Origin: Alnus glutinosa
Taxonomy: Eukaryota; Streptophyta; Magnoliopsida; Fagales; Betulaceae
Direction: 5' to 3'
DNA: 64,000 nucleotides
Assembly: GCF_958979055.1 (NCBI RefSeq)
Contig: NC_084886.1
Span: forward strand, 47,571,154 to 47,635,153
Program-made: the position numbers and the translations under genes
Notes under the pieces: generated by a model
What the model saw: only the letters and a program-made list of their open reading frames with translations
Told to the model about the DNA's origin: nothing
Databases searched by the model: none
In this document: positions 23,754 through 35,307 of the stretch, one piece after another
Numbering within the stretch: position 1 is the stretch's first letter
Layout: every line of letters begins with the position of its first letter

Positions 23754-24498
23754 CGGTTACCGGTTATAATTGAATATATATAATTGTTAAAACCAATAAC
23801 CGCTCCGATAGAGCCGGTTATCGATTTTTTCTAACTGGATACCAAATCGATTTTCTGGTTAGTATCCAAACTACTGGTTACTGGCTGAATATAATCGGTT
23901 GGATTTACACCCCTAGTCACTCATGCTTTGTCTTTTAGTTTCAAAGGCGAGACTATAAATGTACAGACGAACGGTTATATTTATACGTAGGGAAGTACCT
24001 TATTTTTACCACTTGTACTCCTTTGGAAATCTTACTGGTATCACATTAATTCTGTGAGATACTAAACTAATTTGGGGACGAGTTACATACTATTTGGATT
24101 GGTGTTTAATGTTTATGCTCATTTTCTCGAGTCAGTTAGGATGGGTAAAATTGATCAGTTATATAATTAACTAATTTCTAAAAATCTAATAGGATTTTAA
24201 TAAAAAATAATTAAAATCCACCTAGGAGCTATAGACGTACAGCTAATGCGTCAATTTGGTGATGATAATAATTCTAGCAATTATGAGATAATTAACGTGA
24301 GCTTACTTTAATTTATATCCTCTTAGTACGGAATTTGGGGTTCAGCTTAATTAGAACTTGGAGAACTCATGAGGAATTGAGGTTGAAGCTGGATTGAAAC
24401 AAATTAATCAACTTATACTAGATTTGTCACGTAATGTCAAGGAGTCATAAAAAAAAAAAAAACAAAACAAAACAAAACAAATTAAAACAAAACAAAAC
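22905..24498. other. AT-rich intergenic DNA with hAT-like relics
   Basis: There are long (AT)n tracts at about 23297-23326 and 23695-23750. TAGGGCTGTAGAT at about 23038 and ATTTACACCCCTA ending near 23917 resemble outward ends of the TAGGGNTGTAAAT family, but no matching target duplication was found. An (AAAAC)n tract lies at about 24440-24500. No gene is seen. Confidence 0.45.
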
Positions 24499-24501
24499 AA
24501 A

Positions 24502-25999
24502 CACTACAAAAAAAAAAGCATATTCTAGACGGTTTAAAACCGTCTAGAAATGCAGAAAAACCGTCCGGAATCAATTCCGGGCGGTTTTTTCTAGACGGTT
24601 TAAAACCGTCTGGGAAGATATGTCGCTAATTAAGGTTCGGGAAGGTTTGGGTCAAACCGTCCGCAATTCCAGACGGTTTGGTCAAACCGTCTAGAACTGG
24701 TTCTGGACGGTTTTGGGTAAAACCGTCCATAAAATTTTGGACGGTTTTGCCCAAAACCGTCCATAAAATTTTGGACGGTTTTGCCCAAAATCGTCCAGAA
24801 TTTGTCTTTTTTTTTTTTTTTTTTTTCTTTTTTAAATTATAATTATAATTATTATTTTAATATAATTATTGTTCTTATTTTTATGTCCGGTGCAGTGGAG
24901 CTTCGTCTACCGGCGTAAATCAGCTCCGGTTCCACCGGAAATCCATCGGAAAGACAGGCTTCCACTGGTCCTTCTTCGACTTCTTCGGTCACTGCCGGAA
25001 ATCCATCGGTCAAACCCAAGAATCACAAAACAAAGGAAAATTAATTCCCAAAAAAATCCCAAAAATCCCACCGCCACCGTTCCATCAGCTTCTTCTCCAA
25101 TCCACCACACCCATGCTCTCGTACTACCCATCAGACATTAATTCCAAACCCAAAACAAACACAATCCAAAAAAAAAGAAAAAACAAAGAGGGGAAGAGAG
25201 AACTGGGCGGAAATCCATGTATTCCGGCCGGATCTCTCTCTGCATTCCGGCCCCAGATCCGGCCTAGCGTGGATTTTGGTTGGATCCGGCCGGATCTGTC
25301 AAACCCACGCACATAAACCGGCGTCGGTTTGACAGATCCGACCGGATCTGGCTGAAAACTAATTCTCTCCAGCCGCACATCCAGTCACCGACTCCGGCCA
25401 TGTCCAGATCCTGTCGTCCCGCTCCCATCGCCTGTCTCAGTCGCCGGACGGAGAGAGAAGAAGAAGAACGAGAGGGAGAGAGAGATTTTTTATTTTTTTT
25501 TTATATGAAGGGCCGGATCTGATCGAGTCTTTCTTTTAAAATAAAGAAAAAGAACAAAAAAAAAAAAAAAAAAACAGAACCAAAAAAGAAGTTCAGAGAC
25601 GGTTTTAGGAAAACGTCTAGAAATTTCCATAGTTTAAGAGACGGTTTTCCTAAAACCGTCTCAAAATTTTAAGACGGTTTTTTTAAAACCGTTTGAAAAA
25701 TAAAAAAATAAAAAAATTCAGACGGTTGTTTTTAAAAACCGTCTGGAAAAAAAAAAACAAAGAAAAAAATTCAGACCTTTTTTTTAAAACCGTCGGTAAA
25801 TTTACAGACGGTTTTTTTAAAACCGTCTGAAAATTTAAATTTCTAGACGGTTTTTCCAAACCGTCTAAAAATTTACAGACGGTTTAATTAAAACCGCCGT
25901 AATTTTTTAGTTTACGGACGGTTTCCAAAAAACCGTCAGTAAATTTTATTAAAACCGTCTAGAAAAAAACCGTCAATAAATGTTAATTTTTTAGTAGTG
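24502..25999. mobile_element. Non-autonomous CACTA (En/Spm) element
   Basis: The ends are CACTACAAAAAA and, inverted, CACTACTAAAAAA, with AAA target duplications at 24499-24501 and 26000-26002. Both subterminal zones (about 24525-24810 and 25590-25985) are packed with short palindromes built on AGACGGTTT...AAACCGTCT, the kind of repeats bound by CACTA transposases. The centre (about 24890-25470) is GC-rich, gene-like sequence with no long reading frame. No transposase is present. The element ends exactly against the left end of a family A MITE. Confidence 0.88.
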
Positions 26000-26002
26000 A
26001 AA

Positions 26003-26242
26003 AATTTCTTACAAATAAATTTGTAGGAAATTTTAGACAACCCACATATAAAAGTGACATGTGTCATTTAAACATGTGAAAAATACATGTTTTTTTTATT
26101 AATGCTATTAAAAAAGCATGTGAGAAACACATGCTATTAAAACAACATGTTATTCCCACATGCCATGGAACACATGTCAATCTTATACGTAGGTTGTATG
26201 AAATTTTCTACAAATCAGTTTGTAGGAAATTTCTGTCAAAAA
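26003..26242. mobile_element. MITE family A, copy 2
   Basis: The imperfect inverted ends are ATTTCTTACAAATAAATTTG and, on the right, CTACAAATCAGTTTGTAGG, with an internal ACATGTG-rich core as in the copy at 9018. The CACTA element abuts its left end. Confidence 0.6.
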
Positions 26243-26603
26243 AAAATAAAGCATGGAAAGAAAAGAGGAGAGAACGGAATAGAATCTTCTCAATTTCTAA
26301 TGAAATGGAAATTATCCATAAATAAGATTTTGTTTTAATGTATATAACAGTATATATGGTGTCATGTTATTTAAAAAAAAATTTATATTGTAAAAATATA
26401 TTCATTATGTGGCAATATCTAATACATATGAATCATAAAATAAATCATCTCAATTTCATCGCTTGATCCGAGAAGAACAAGTTTTGATCTAATTCTTCTC
26501 ATGTCTATGGGCCGAATTGGGTCAACTGTGGTCCAAAAGACAATTATCCAAGTTGTATTAATTGTGTTAACAGATCGGTGAAACAATTAACCCTCCTTTT
26601 TTC

Positions 26604-26661
<58 letters not shown>

Positions 26662-26717
26662 TTTTAATTTTTTTAATTTTTTTTTAAAAAAAATTATTTG
26701 TGGGAGAAATGTGCTAT

Positions 26718-26947
26718 TAGGAGTGAAAATGTAGGCAAATAATAATCGTCCGCATCTGTTATCCGTCATTCGCATATGCGGACACAGATAGTAGTTTTAA
26801 AAAATGTAGGCAAATATAGGTGTAGTTAAATATATATATATATTTAATTAAATTCATTAAAACGTCGTTTTAGATTTGATAAGTTTATGACTTTTAGGTT
26901 ATGTTAAGTTTTTTTTTTTCACTATCATCTCAAAGTCATACCTCATT

Positions 26948-26986
<39 letters not shown>

Positions 26987-27298
26987 TTTTTTGTGTAATC
27001 TGAATTCCGATTACTCTATGAAACAACGACCATCTATGACTGATAATCGTGAATTGTGTAAAAAATAAAATATTAATTTATTTAAGCTTGTATATAATCT
27101 TAACCTTATTATTTAATATTAAATAAAGATTTAGATAATAATTTAAAACGCTCATTACCTCATATGCGGATAGCGGATAACAATCACATTCAAACATCGT
27201 AATAACCATGCGAATGCGGATACCCGAAACTGATAACTGCATTACGCGGATGTGGATGCACATATTGCTAATATTGGCATCCATATTTTCACCCGTAG
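26718..27298. mobile_element. hAT-like non-autonomous element
   Basis: The ends are TAGGAGTGAAAATG and, inverted, CTACGGGTGAAAATATGG. The flanks GTGCTAT (26711-26717) and GTGCTAC (27299-27305) look like an aged target duplication. The interior has repeated GCGGAT phrases in both orientations and long T-runs (about 26624-26656 and 26957-26985). Confidence 0.5.
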
Positions 27299-27309
27299 GT
27301 GCTACTACG

Positions 27310-28655
27310 ATTTGGCGAGATGATTCTGGCCGGGGTAGCATGATTGTGACCAAAAAAAAAAAAAACTGATGGCTGTGTTTGTTCACTTTGTTGAGACTTG
27401 GCTATTGTTTTGTTGAGAGACAGTTGATTAATTTGGCATGGTGTGGGAGAGATGTACTGGTGCAGAGAAGGGAGACTGAGGTTTTTTTCGAAAAAAGTCG
27501 CAGAGAGGCAGCAGACCAAAGAAGTAGTGGCATTGGTTGTTTTAGGTTTGATACCATGTAAACAATTATAATAAGTGAAAAAAATAAATAAATAGACTCC
27601 AAAATAACTACAACTGAAAAATTAACAAAATATGTACGTAAAACAGTTGACATAAATATTTGGTTACGAAGTGTAAACTCTTTGAACTCAAAGAAGAAAA
27701 TCACTTTGGAGTAGCCAAACTTAGAAAATCAATTAACCACGAAAAATAACGAATTACAAAATGTTAATACTCACAAAATCTTTATAGTTGTCACACTCTT
27801 GAATTACAACAAAGGACCCACTTATCTCATTCTCTCTCAAAATCTCTTAAAAGTTCTTATTTTTTATCTCCTTAACTGGACTTCAGTTAACTTCAATTGT
27901 TAAGGATGATGGTAAACCAAAAACCAAAACTATAAGAGAGATGTTAACACTTCAGGTTTAAAACCATCTCTTAACACACTAAATTCTATAGTAGCTGTCT
28001 AGACATGCACGAATAAAGGAATTCTAGCTTGGAAGATTTAACCATCCGAACACCGTCTAGTTGTCTAGACACGGCTTTTGGCTGTTCAGATACAAAGGTT
28101 GTTTGAGTATTTTATCAGTTCAATATTCATACTATTGATATGTCTTCTTTTAGTATAATCTTTATACTGAGCTTAGACTTGAGACTTACAACAAAATATA
28201 TTTTGATACTGAATTAGTCAGCCACACTAAAAAGCTAACATAAGGTGTAAATAGAAGATAGTAAAGCAAAAAGATATTTTGGTGGTTCGGCCATAGAGGC
28301 GAACATCCACCACTAAGTAATTGCTCTAAAGATTAGATTTTGCTCTTATTATCATGAATATTCTTACAATACAAATGACCCATTTTAATTAATACAGGAA
28401 ATATATAAGTTAGATGAAGTGGAACAAGAAAGGTAATCAATATTCCCTAGAATTTGTCCTAAGAGCATGAGAATGGAGGTTATATATGTAACTAGATTTT
28501 TAGGAAGCATTCCCCACTCAGGGATGGAACTAAGAATTGAACTTGAGGAGGGCTGGATTGTATTAAATTTTTTTAAATTAAACAATAATGTTTTGTGAAG
28601 ATTCGGTCACTACGTACGTGTAATATTCAATTAATTCTCCAGATTTCAGATACTA
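27310..28655. other. Intergenic DNA, probable old repeat
   Basis: No coding frame is supported. The phrase GGTGGTTCGGCC followed by GCGAACATCCACCAC (about 28280-28312) resembles a motif common in dispersed plant repeats, but no element ends could be defined. Confidence 0.3.
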
Positions 28656-28659
28656 AACC

Positions 28660-28835
28660 TCAAACCGCCTAAAAAGATCAAGCTTATACAGATACAATGT
28701 ATGTGCAACATAGATGCCAAGCTTAATTAACTCTTTAGCACTAAAACAATTTTCAGCTTTCTTTGCAGCCTTGGTATCGATCATTAAGTAACCTTTCAAG
28801 AGTACGGGGAGAAATTGAGAGTACGTACAAACAGG
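28660..28835 (-). pseudogene. Copy of the 3'UTR of the small membrane-protein gene (unit 1 end)
   Basis: This stretch aligns with 38660-38795 (shared phrases include CTCTTTAGCACTAAAAC and CAGCTTTCTTTRCAGCC). It stops near 28835, where similarity switches to invertase intron 1 (compare 28840-28900 with 21045-21110). This is the junction between the first and second tandem units. Confidence 0.65.
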
Positions 28836-29897
28836 TCAAGCTGCTAATTATTAACATATTTGATGTTTTGATCCACCAGAAATGAACCATCGAACTCTCT
28901 CAGAGTCTCAGTTATGTAGGACCAAACGTAACGCAACTTATTTGATTATCGGTAAACATCAAAGAAGAATCGACAATCATTTTTTATGAAAATATGTTTT
29001 TGTGTTTTTTTTTTAATCTAAGTGCATAATTATATATATTTCCACACTCTTTTTTATTAGCTAATTGACAAAAAATAAATGATAATTTAATAAAAGTCTC
29101 TATTTACAAACTTTCAAAGCATAGATCTTAAAATAATCAGATTATAAATTAGATATTTTCCCTTTATTTAGCCCTTGCTTTCCTTTCCCTGATTGCATCT
29201 TTAAGATACTCTCTCAGTTATGTAGCGAAGAACTCTTCTTCGTATATAAAACCATATAATTGCAAATAAATTTATGTATATATATACTAATCAAGTTGTG
29301 AATTCAATTGACCACGTAATCATAATATGCAAATAACAAACCAAGTAGTACTGTCCAGTGTCGACAGATTTGTTCATCCATATATGCAAGCAAACAAAAT
29401 ATCATATAATTTCTTTTACAACAATCAATAAAGAGCTGGCCGGCATAGTGGCCAGGAGAAACGCTGAGAGGAATCTGAAGAAATCGTAAATTCTTTACAC
29501 ATTTTAATACACAATATATCTTACACCAATCAATATTTAAAAGAAATGCCAATAGGTTGATCGATCAGACGTTCAGTGATGAAAAAGAGTATTAGAGTAT
29601 ATATTCAAAGGTAATAAACCGAGTGAATCTGTTTTAATTGTTATCGTCAAGAAATCAACGAGAAACAGGATCCGTGATCGACTTAAGAATTGCAAAAACA
29701 AATTCATCATCTCAGTGGCGCCAAAATCATCGTTTCAAGAACATATTAATACGCCCAAAAAAAAAAAAAAAAGAAGGAAAAAAAAGAACAATACACCTAT
29801 CATTAAGAAACAGGAAAATTACTGTATTGCTCAATGTCCATGAAGAGCGCATTGTTTTTACCTTTAATGTACGTACGTAGTTGAAAATTCAAGAAAT

Positions 29898-30488
29898 TCA
29901 GATAATATTTTTCTCGGATCCATCGCTGTGAGCGCCCTCGCCGGCCTCTTCCGTCATCGCACTGCTCTCTTCCTCATTCACCTGATGGCCATGACCACCA
30001 GCCGGTGAACTCTCTATCATACCAATGTTCAAAAGGCTCAAATCAAAGTCAAAAATGGCCACGTTCTCCTTGTTCTTTTCCTCAGATTTTGAAGCCTGAT
30101 CTCCTTTCTTCGGAGAATCTTGACATTTCACAGCCGAACTTGCGCTTCCTTTCTCCGAATCAGATATTAGAAATTTCTCATCGGTTTCGGAAGCTTTACC
30201 CCAAGCATCGTTTGATCTGAATGCCGCCAAATTGTCACGCTTATAAAAGCACTGAACCTCCAGATCAATTTCGCAAACGCTCAGGTCCAAATTCAGATCC
30301 CTGGACACGACCACACTGTGATCATTTCTCTCCATCGTGACCGGTTCCCGCGCTTGAGGAAGATTAGTCTCCGTTGTGGCGGGTGCCTGCGGCTCTGGAG
30401 GAAGATCAGTATCCGTTGTGGCCGGTGCCGGTTCTTTAGTCCGAGAGAGCTCTTCTTCCTCCGCATCGAGGAAATTAGGTGGATTCAT
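29898..30488 (-). CDS. Orphan reading frame derived from invertase exon 1 (copy A)
   Basis: An open frame of 196 codons starts at the ATG at 30488, which corresponds in alignment to the invertase start codon at 22538. The N-terminal part has repeated T-D-L-P-P-E-P / T-N-L-P units. The middle retains D-E-K-F-L-I-S-D-S (invertase exon 1: D-E-K-S-L-I-S-D-S) and a K-S-E-E-K-N-K segment. No glycosidase sequence follows, since exons 2-4 are absent. The leader, promoter and part of intron 1 are duplicated with it. A consensus TATA box is present upstream. It has no stop or frameshift over almost 200 codons, so it could be a young gene, an expressed pseudogene or simply not yet decayed. Confidence 0.45.
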   Translation of the reverse strand: MNPPNFLDAEEEELSRTKEPAPATTDTDLPPEPQAPATTETNLPQAREPVTMERNDHSVVVSRDLNLDLSVCEIDLEVQCFYKRDNLAAFRSNDAWGKASETDEKFLISDSEKGSASSAVKCQDSPKKGDQASKSEEKNKENVAIFDFDLSLLNIGMIESSPAGGHGHQVNEEESSAMTEEAGEGAHSDGSEKNII

Positions 30489-30561
30489 TCTAGAGAGAGA
30501 GAAAGATACTAAAGAGAGTGAAATATACACATTCTAAAGAGAGGACGAAATACAATATGCA

Positions 30562-30596
<35 letters not shown>

Positions 30597-30862
30597 TGGA
30601 GTTCGAAGTGTTTCCGTACAGATAAGAGAGAGAAAGTTCTCAGCGAGAGTGTCCGTACAGTTTACACAGAGAAGCTCGCAGAAAAGAGAGGGAGAAGGAG
30701 AGAGAGGGAGTACGGTATTTATAGGCGAGTGGATAGAGTTGCCAGCTGGGATTTCGAGAGCATTCGGAAGCATGGTAGTTTGTTGCGGATAGATTCAGTT
30801 TTGGCAGTTAAGAAGTTTGACTTGTAGTATACAGATCTGGCGTCTGGAAAGGAAATTCAAGA
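30489..30862 (-). promoter_or_regulatory. Duplicated invertase promoter, copy A
   Basis: On the minus strand, CTATAAATAC (plus-strand complement at about 30715-30724) is a better TATA box than the one in the intact invertase promoter. CCGTACAG occurs at 30614-30621 and 30653-30660. A (GA)n tract lies at about 30565-30593. The homology to 22539-22860 is interrupted by the hAT element at 30871 and resumes at about 31822. Confidence 0.55.
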
Positions 30863-30870
30863 AGTCTGAG

Positions 30871-31821
30871 TAGGGATGTAATCGAGCCGAGTTGAGTTCT
30901 AAGATTTCAAGACTGGCTCGTTTATGAGTCGAGCCTAAATAGTCGAGCTCGAATTCGAGCCGAGCTATAAATTACATGTTCAAGCTCGGCTCATTTAAAA
31001 TTCGGGCGAGCTCGAGTTCAAGCTCGAGTTCGTTGAAAATGACATTCGAGCCGAGCCGGGTTACTGGACAAGCTCGGCTCAACTAGAGCTCGATGTAAAC
31101 TATTAAATTTTTCAATGAGTGATCAAAGCAGATTCAAGCCCAAATTTATGAACAACCTCTATGCATTTATTAATAACATAAATATATAATATGTAAGTAT
31201 ATAAGGCATATTATAAAATATATTACATAACTATAGTTTATAAGTAACAAATTAATAATATGTTATTATATATAACTACATAGTATAAACAATGGTATAT
31301 GTATAATGTGAACAAATAGTAAATCTAATATATTCTATATAACTAAGTAACTATAATATAAGTATAATATATAACTATTGTTAACCATGTGTGATGTGAT
31401 ATATGTGTTTATATATATATATATGCTAACTATTTAATATTGTTATATTGTTATACTAACTATTAATAACTTAATATGTTAATTTAACATACTCAATATT
31501 GTTATCAAAGTATTATAATTAATATGTAATACTATATATATTATACTATGTTTACTATTTACTAATATATATGTAAGATATGAACGAGCTAACGAGTCGA
31601 ACTAACGAGTCGGGCGAGCGATCCGGTCGAGCTTTAAACGAGTTGAGCTCGCGAGCCCCCATCGAGTTTTGTCGAGCGAGTCGGGTATGTATCACTTACT
31701 AATCGAGCGGGTTTCAACAGTAACGATCGAGTTTCTACAGTATCGAGCTCGAGTTCGGATCGGGCTAAACCGAGCGGGTATCGAGCGGGCTGTCGAACGG
31801 ACTGGCTTATTTACATCCCTA
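30871..31821. mobile_element. hAT-like element with 8-bp target duplication
   Basis: The ends are TAGGGATGTAAT and TTACATCCCTA. The flanks AGTCTGAG (30863-30870 and 31822-31829) are identical. The element is 951 bp. Its outer parts are rich in CGAGCTCGAG-like phrases and its middle is AT-rich. There is no transposase frame. The insertion splits the duplicated invertase promoter; the uninterrupted site is at about 22846-22862. Confidence 0.88.
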
Positions 31822-32134
31822 AGTCTGAGCGTGCAACTTTGGTGAATGAGGCACGTTTTTTTATTGTTAGACGTTACGAAGATGCTTCAACTAATCGGAT
31901 TGACTCTTTATTCTTTTTTACAATTATATCTTATATAAAATTATATTCATAATTTATTTTAAAGTAATATTATTTAATAGACTATTATACGACTTATACA
32001 ATTAATACGATGTGATAGTGAGAATTATTCATTAAATCAATACTTACAAAAAAAAAAAAAAAAAAATGAATAATTGACTCTCACTGCAATGTTATCTCAC
32101 TTCTATGAAAATTGTATAGCAGTATATTAAATAG

Positions 32135-32316
32135 GAGAAATGATTCCTATACTCATTTTTCACAACAGCCCCACAACAAGCTGATGTGGCTGGTAATATT
32201 TTATTATTTTTTTACAAAAAGAAAAAAAAATAAAACAAAAAAAATAATAAAATATTACCAGCCACGTCAGCTTGTTGTGAGGCTGTTGTGAAAAATGAGT
32301 GTAGAGATCATTTCTC
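32135..32316. mobile_element. MULE-type MITE with 9-bp target duplication
   Basis: The 182-bp foldback has ends GAGAAATGATTCCTATACTC and GAGTGTAGAGATCATTTCTC and identical flanks ATTAAATAG (32126-32134 and 32317-32325). Each arm carries CACAACA and CCAGCCAC blocks. A single arm of the same family is at 15873-15940. Confidence 0.85.
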
Positions 32317-32624
32317 ATTAAATAGTGTTAGTATAAAATAAGTCGTTGTGCTTTCCATGCTTGCCAATTGCACATATCACGGTATCACCCATATATGGAT
32401 CTATACTATGGATCCCCTATACTAAACTATATAAAATAATTGAGATTATATGACCCTAGTTAACATACGCATTATCAAATTAATATCAGGTTCAAGTAAC
32501 TTCATATATAAGACGTAACTTTCTGTTAATACTAAAAACCTAGCACGCGTTTGTTGAGAAAATTATGTACTCCACACGTATTATTTAGTTGTTTGCTTGC
32601 TTTATTCAGAAGTACTTAATTAGA

Positions 32625-32825
32625 GATAAAAAATTTTTACAAACTGATTTATAAAAAATTTCATACAAATCAACTTTTAATAATGACATGTACGTGTCAT
32701 CTGCATGTGAGAAAAACATATTTTTTAATTACATATAAGTACTTCTTACATATTTTTAATAGCTTAAATAACACGTGTCGTTTTTAATTATTGGTTTGTA
32801 TGAATTTTCTATAAATATTTCTTGC
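32625..32825. mobile_element. MITE family A, copy 3
   Basis: This is a diverged copy with TTTACAAACTGATTTATAAA on the left and a decayed inverted partner near 32800-32820. It keeps the ACATGT core. Confidence 0.5.
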
Positions 32826-33609
32826 TTTATTCGAAAGTACCCAACTAGCCGAATCAAATGGCAGTTGATTTGATTTGACCCTGATTGGTTTTTTACGTTG
32901 ATTGGCTCGGTTTTGGTGGCCAAAATTAGTCACAAGAGTATGTACGATAGAATAACTTATTTGTCAACAGACCAAAATATGCCATGATTTTTATTTTGAT
33001 AATTATTGTCTCAAAAGTCTCTAAATGTGATAAATACATATACGATGAATATATATATATATATATATATTTTTTTTGTTTTAAAAAAAGATTATATATT
33101 TTTTATAATGTCAATATAGCATTGTGATGTGATCAATTTAGATACATGTACACATTTTTATTGGTACGATGTAGACAATATGGCAGCTGTCAAGTCTTGT
33201 ACGTGTTAGAAATTAGATGGAAAACATATATAAGAGATAATTTATTTGTCACAACAGTAAAACTCGGACCATTTAATTGTCAAAATTAAAATTTTGGTCA
33301 TTATTACAAAGGCAAAATTTATGGACTTTTTGAACAACTTCCTCTGTTTTTTTTTTTTCAAAAATAAAATAAAAATTCAGATCATTATTTTCACGAGTGC
33401 ATTAATTATCTCCATTGCACATGATCAAATTGAACCATCTTAAATGACCTAAATTATCTTTTGCTCAGTAGAAACCATCTTTCTTTATCTTATCTTTCCC
33501 TGTATTTCTACATACATTTATCTTTTTTCTTGTATTCCTAGCTACATGCCCATGCTCTTAACATCCCTTAAAAGATCCATCCATAAAAATTGAGTAAATT
33601 TGATGCACG

Positions 33610-33740
33610 TTAGCGTCAACCTACTGCAACCCCTCCCTCCTATATATTTTCAGGCTTAATGGAGCTGACAGTATAGAAAACAAAATACTAACACGTACGT
33701 TCAGGGATATTTAAGGAGCATAATAATGATTATAGTATTA
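33610..33740. repeat. Copy of the 3' flank of the small membrane-protein gene (unit 2)
   Basis: This aligns with 38380-38480 (shared phrases GTCAACCTA, GGAGCTGA/GGGGCTGA, and ACACRTRCG followed by TTAAGGA-like sequence). It shows that the second tandem unit also reaches the flank of that gene, now separated from its exon copy by LINE insertions. Confidence 0.5.
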
Positions 33741-34019
33741 ATTATGTGATGGTTACTTAGTAGATGTCCTAGTTGTGGTACGTAACGTGTTGGTAGTTTT
33801 ACAAAAAAATATATACCCACTTTATTGCTGCTTATTTTACGTTTAAGGTATTAGCAATAACACTCTAGGTTAATTAATTATTACCAAAAAAAAAAAATCA
33901 ATTTAATTAAAGAAGTTTTGACATGAACTAAACCCATAATTTACGAGTTGATTGTTCAAGTTTAAAGTTTAGGAAAAATATTACAATTAATTGACCTCAT
34001 AGTTTACTCAAAATATAAC

Positions 34020-34507
34020 TAGAAATGAGAGTGGGTCTCATAATCCGTGATCACCACGGGCAGGTGCGGGCAACCAAGTGTTCATATCAACAATATCTTA
34101 CTGACCCAGCCACAGCGGAGGCATTTGCAGCTAGACTGGGGGCTGATTTCTGTAGAAATTTGGGATTCCAGTCGGTTTGGATGGAAGGAGATGCTCAGGC
34201 TATCGTATCAGCAATTCGTTCAGACGGGGACTGTCCAGAGAGTTACAGGAGTTTGAAAGTTTCATTATAGACACAAGGGGAATGCTTTGTCAATTTACCT
34301 CTTGGAAGATCAGCTACGTCAGGAGAATAGACAACGGAGCAGCCCATAAATTGGCCGGCAAGAATGGCAGTAACTCAGAAGGTAAACCAGGTCTGTATTG
34401 AGACGGCCTATCCATCCGGACTCAATCTCAGCTATTGTACGACATGATCGAGAACTTTCCCGTATTGTTTAATGAAATTTAAGACAATTCTCAAAAAAAA
34501 AAAAAAA
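34020..34507 (+). pseudogene. 5'-truncated LINE 3' end with RNase H domain
   Basis: The frame opens with M-R-V-G-L-I-I-R-D-H, then A-E-A-F-A-A-R-L-G-A-D and W-M-E-G-D-A-Q. A one-base shift near 34230 moves the reading into L-Q-E-F-E-S-F-I-I, which continues to the C-terminal H-K-L-A. A poly-A run at about 34494-34507 ends the element. Reverse transcriptase is missing and no clean target duplication was found. Confidence 0.7.
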
Positions 34508-34682
34508 TTGAGACGTAAATATAAATTTAGTTGTAATTTTGATGAGAATTCTACCCAATATATTATTTATTATGATCACATAGTTCAGACTTGAGACTCA
34601 CGAGTCACGACAGTATTAAAAAAATATACAAAACAAGACACTAGCTAGCACAGGCATATATAGTTAAAGAATACGTTCATGC

Positions 34683-35223
34683 AGATCGAGACGCATGCCA
34701 CTCACATGAGTCCATCGTCATCTTTTGATTTTGCTGTCGTTTGAATCGATCATGTGAGTTATCGGTGACCGGCGCGTGGTTATCACACGTCAGGGAGGTC
34801 TTCCTCTTGAGCAACGTATGATGGTCACTCTCCGCCTTTTTTCACTGTGCAAAGGTGGCACCTAGGACAAGGAGGCCGATCCGCTGTTTGGTAGCTCCGA
34901 GGGCGGCGCATGCCGTACACGCGCGGGCCTTCGGCAATGACAGTGCCCCTACAGCCTAATCTGTTTTTTTTTGTTAGTTGTGTTTGTGTATTCATTTGTT
35001 TTTATGTATGGTTCAATTTTTATTGGAATTTTTATTGTAAGAGGAGCTTAAATGTAATTCTAATGAGATTTGTGATTCTGCTTAGGCAGTTGTTTTTTAA
35101 GTCAGATCTTTCTGGCTTAGAGTGTGGAAGGTCTTATCGACGTCCCTCATTTTTCAAGTTGTATACCTTCGGGCTTTCTAGTATCAATAATAGCACATGC
35201 TATTTGTTCAAAAAAGAAAAAGA
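34683..35223 (+). mobile_element. 5'-truncated LINE 3'UTR with 17-bp target duplication
   Basis: The flanks AAAGAATACGTTCATGC (34666-34682) and AAAGAATATGTTCATGC (35224-35240) differ at one base. The insert ends with an A-rich tail (AAAAAAGAAAAAGAAA), as expected for target-primed reverse transcription. It is noncoding. Confidence 0.8.
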
Positions 35224-35307
35224 AAAGAATATGTTCATGCTACATGCAAAAATGATATAAGTATATACCGTCAAATATTCAAGCATAGTAGAGAAGGCTA
35301 CTAATTA

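Larger units (their letters stand above)
31890..33600. other. AT-rich intergenic DNA holding MITEs
   Basis: Apart from the two MITEs listed separately, there is AT-rich sequence with an (AT)n tract near 33050 and no gene. Confidence 0.45.

Noticed and set aside
24869..25522. Several 60-90 codon frames
   Set aside because: All are inside the CACTA core, overlap on both strands and show no domain; at most they are fragments of a captured gene.
28385..28585. I-L-G-N-I-D-Y match to the frame at 10.06 kb
   Set aside because: Only seven residues agree and the surrounding DNA does not align, so chance is likely.
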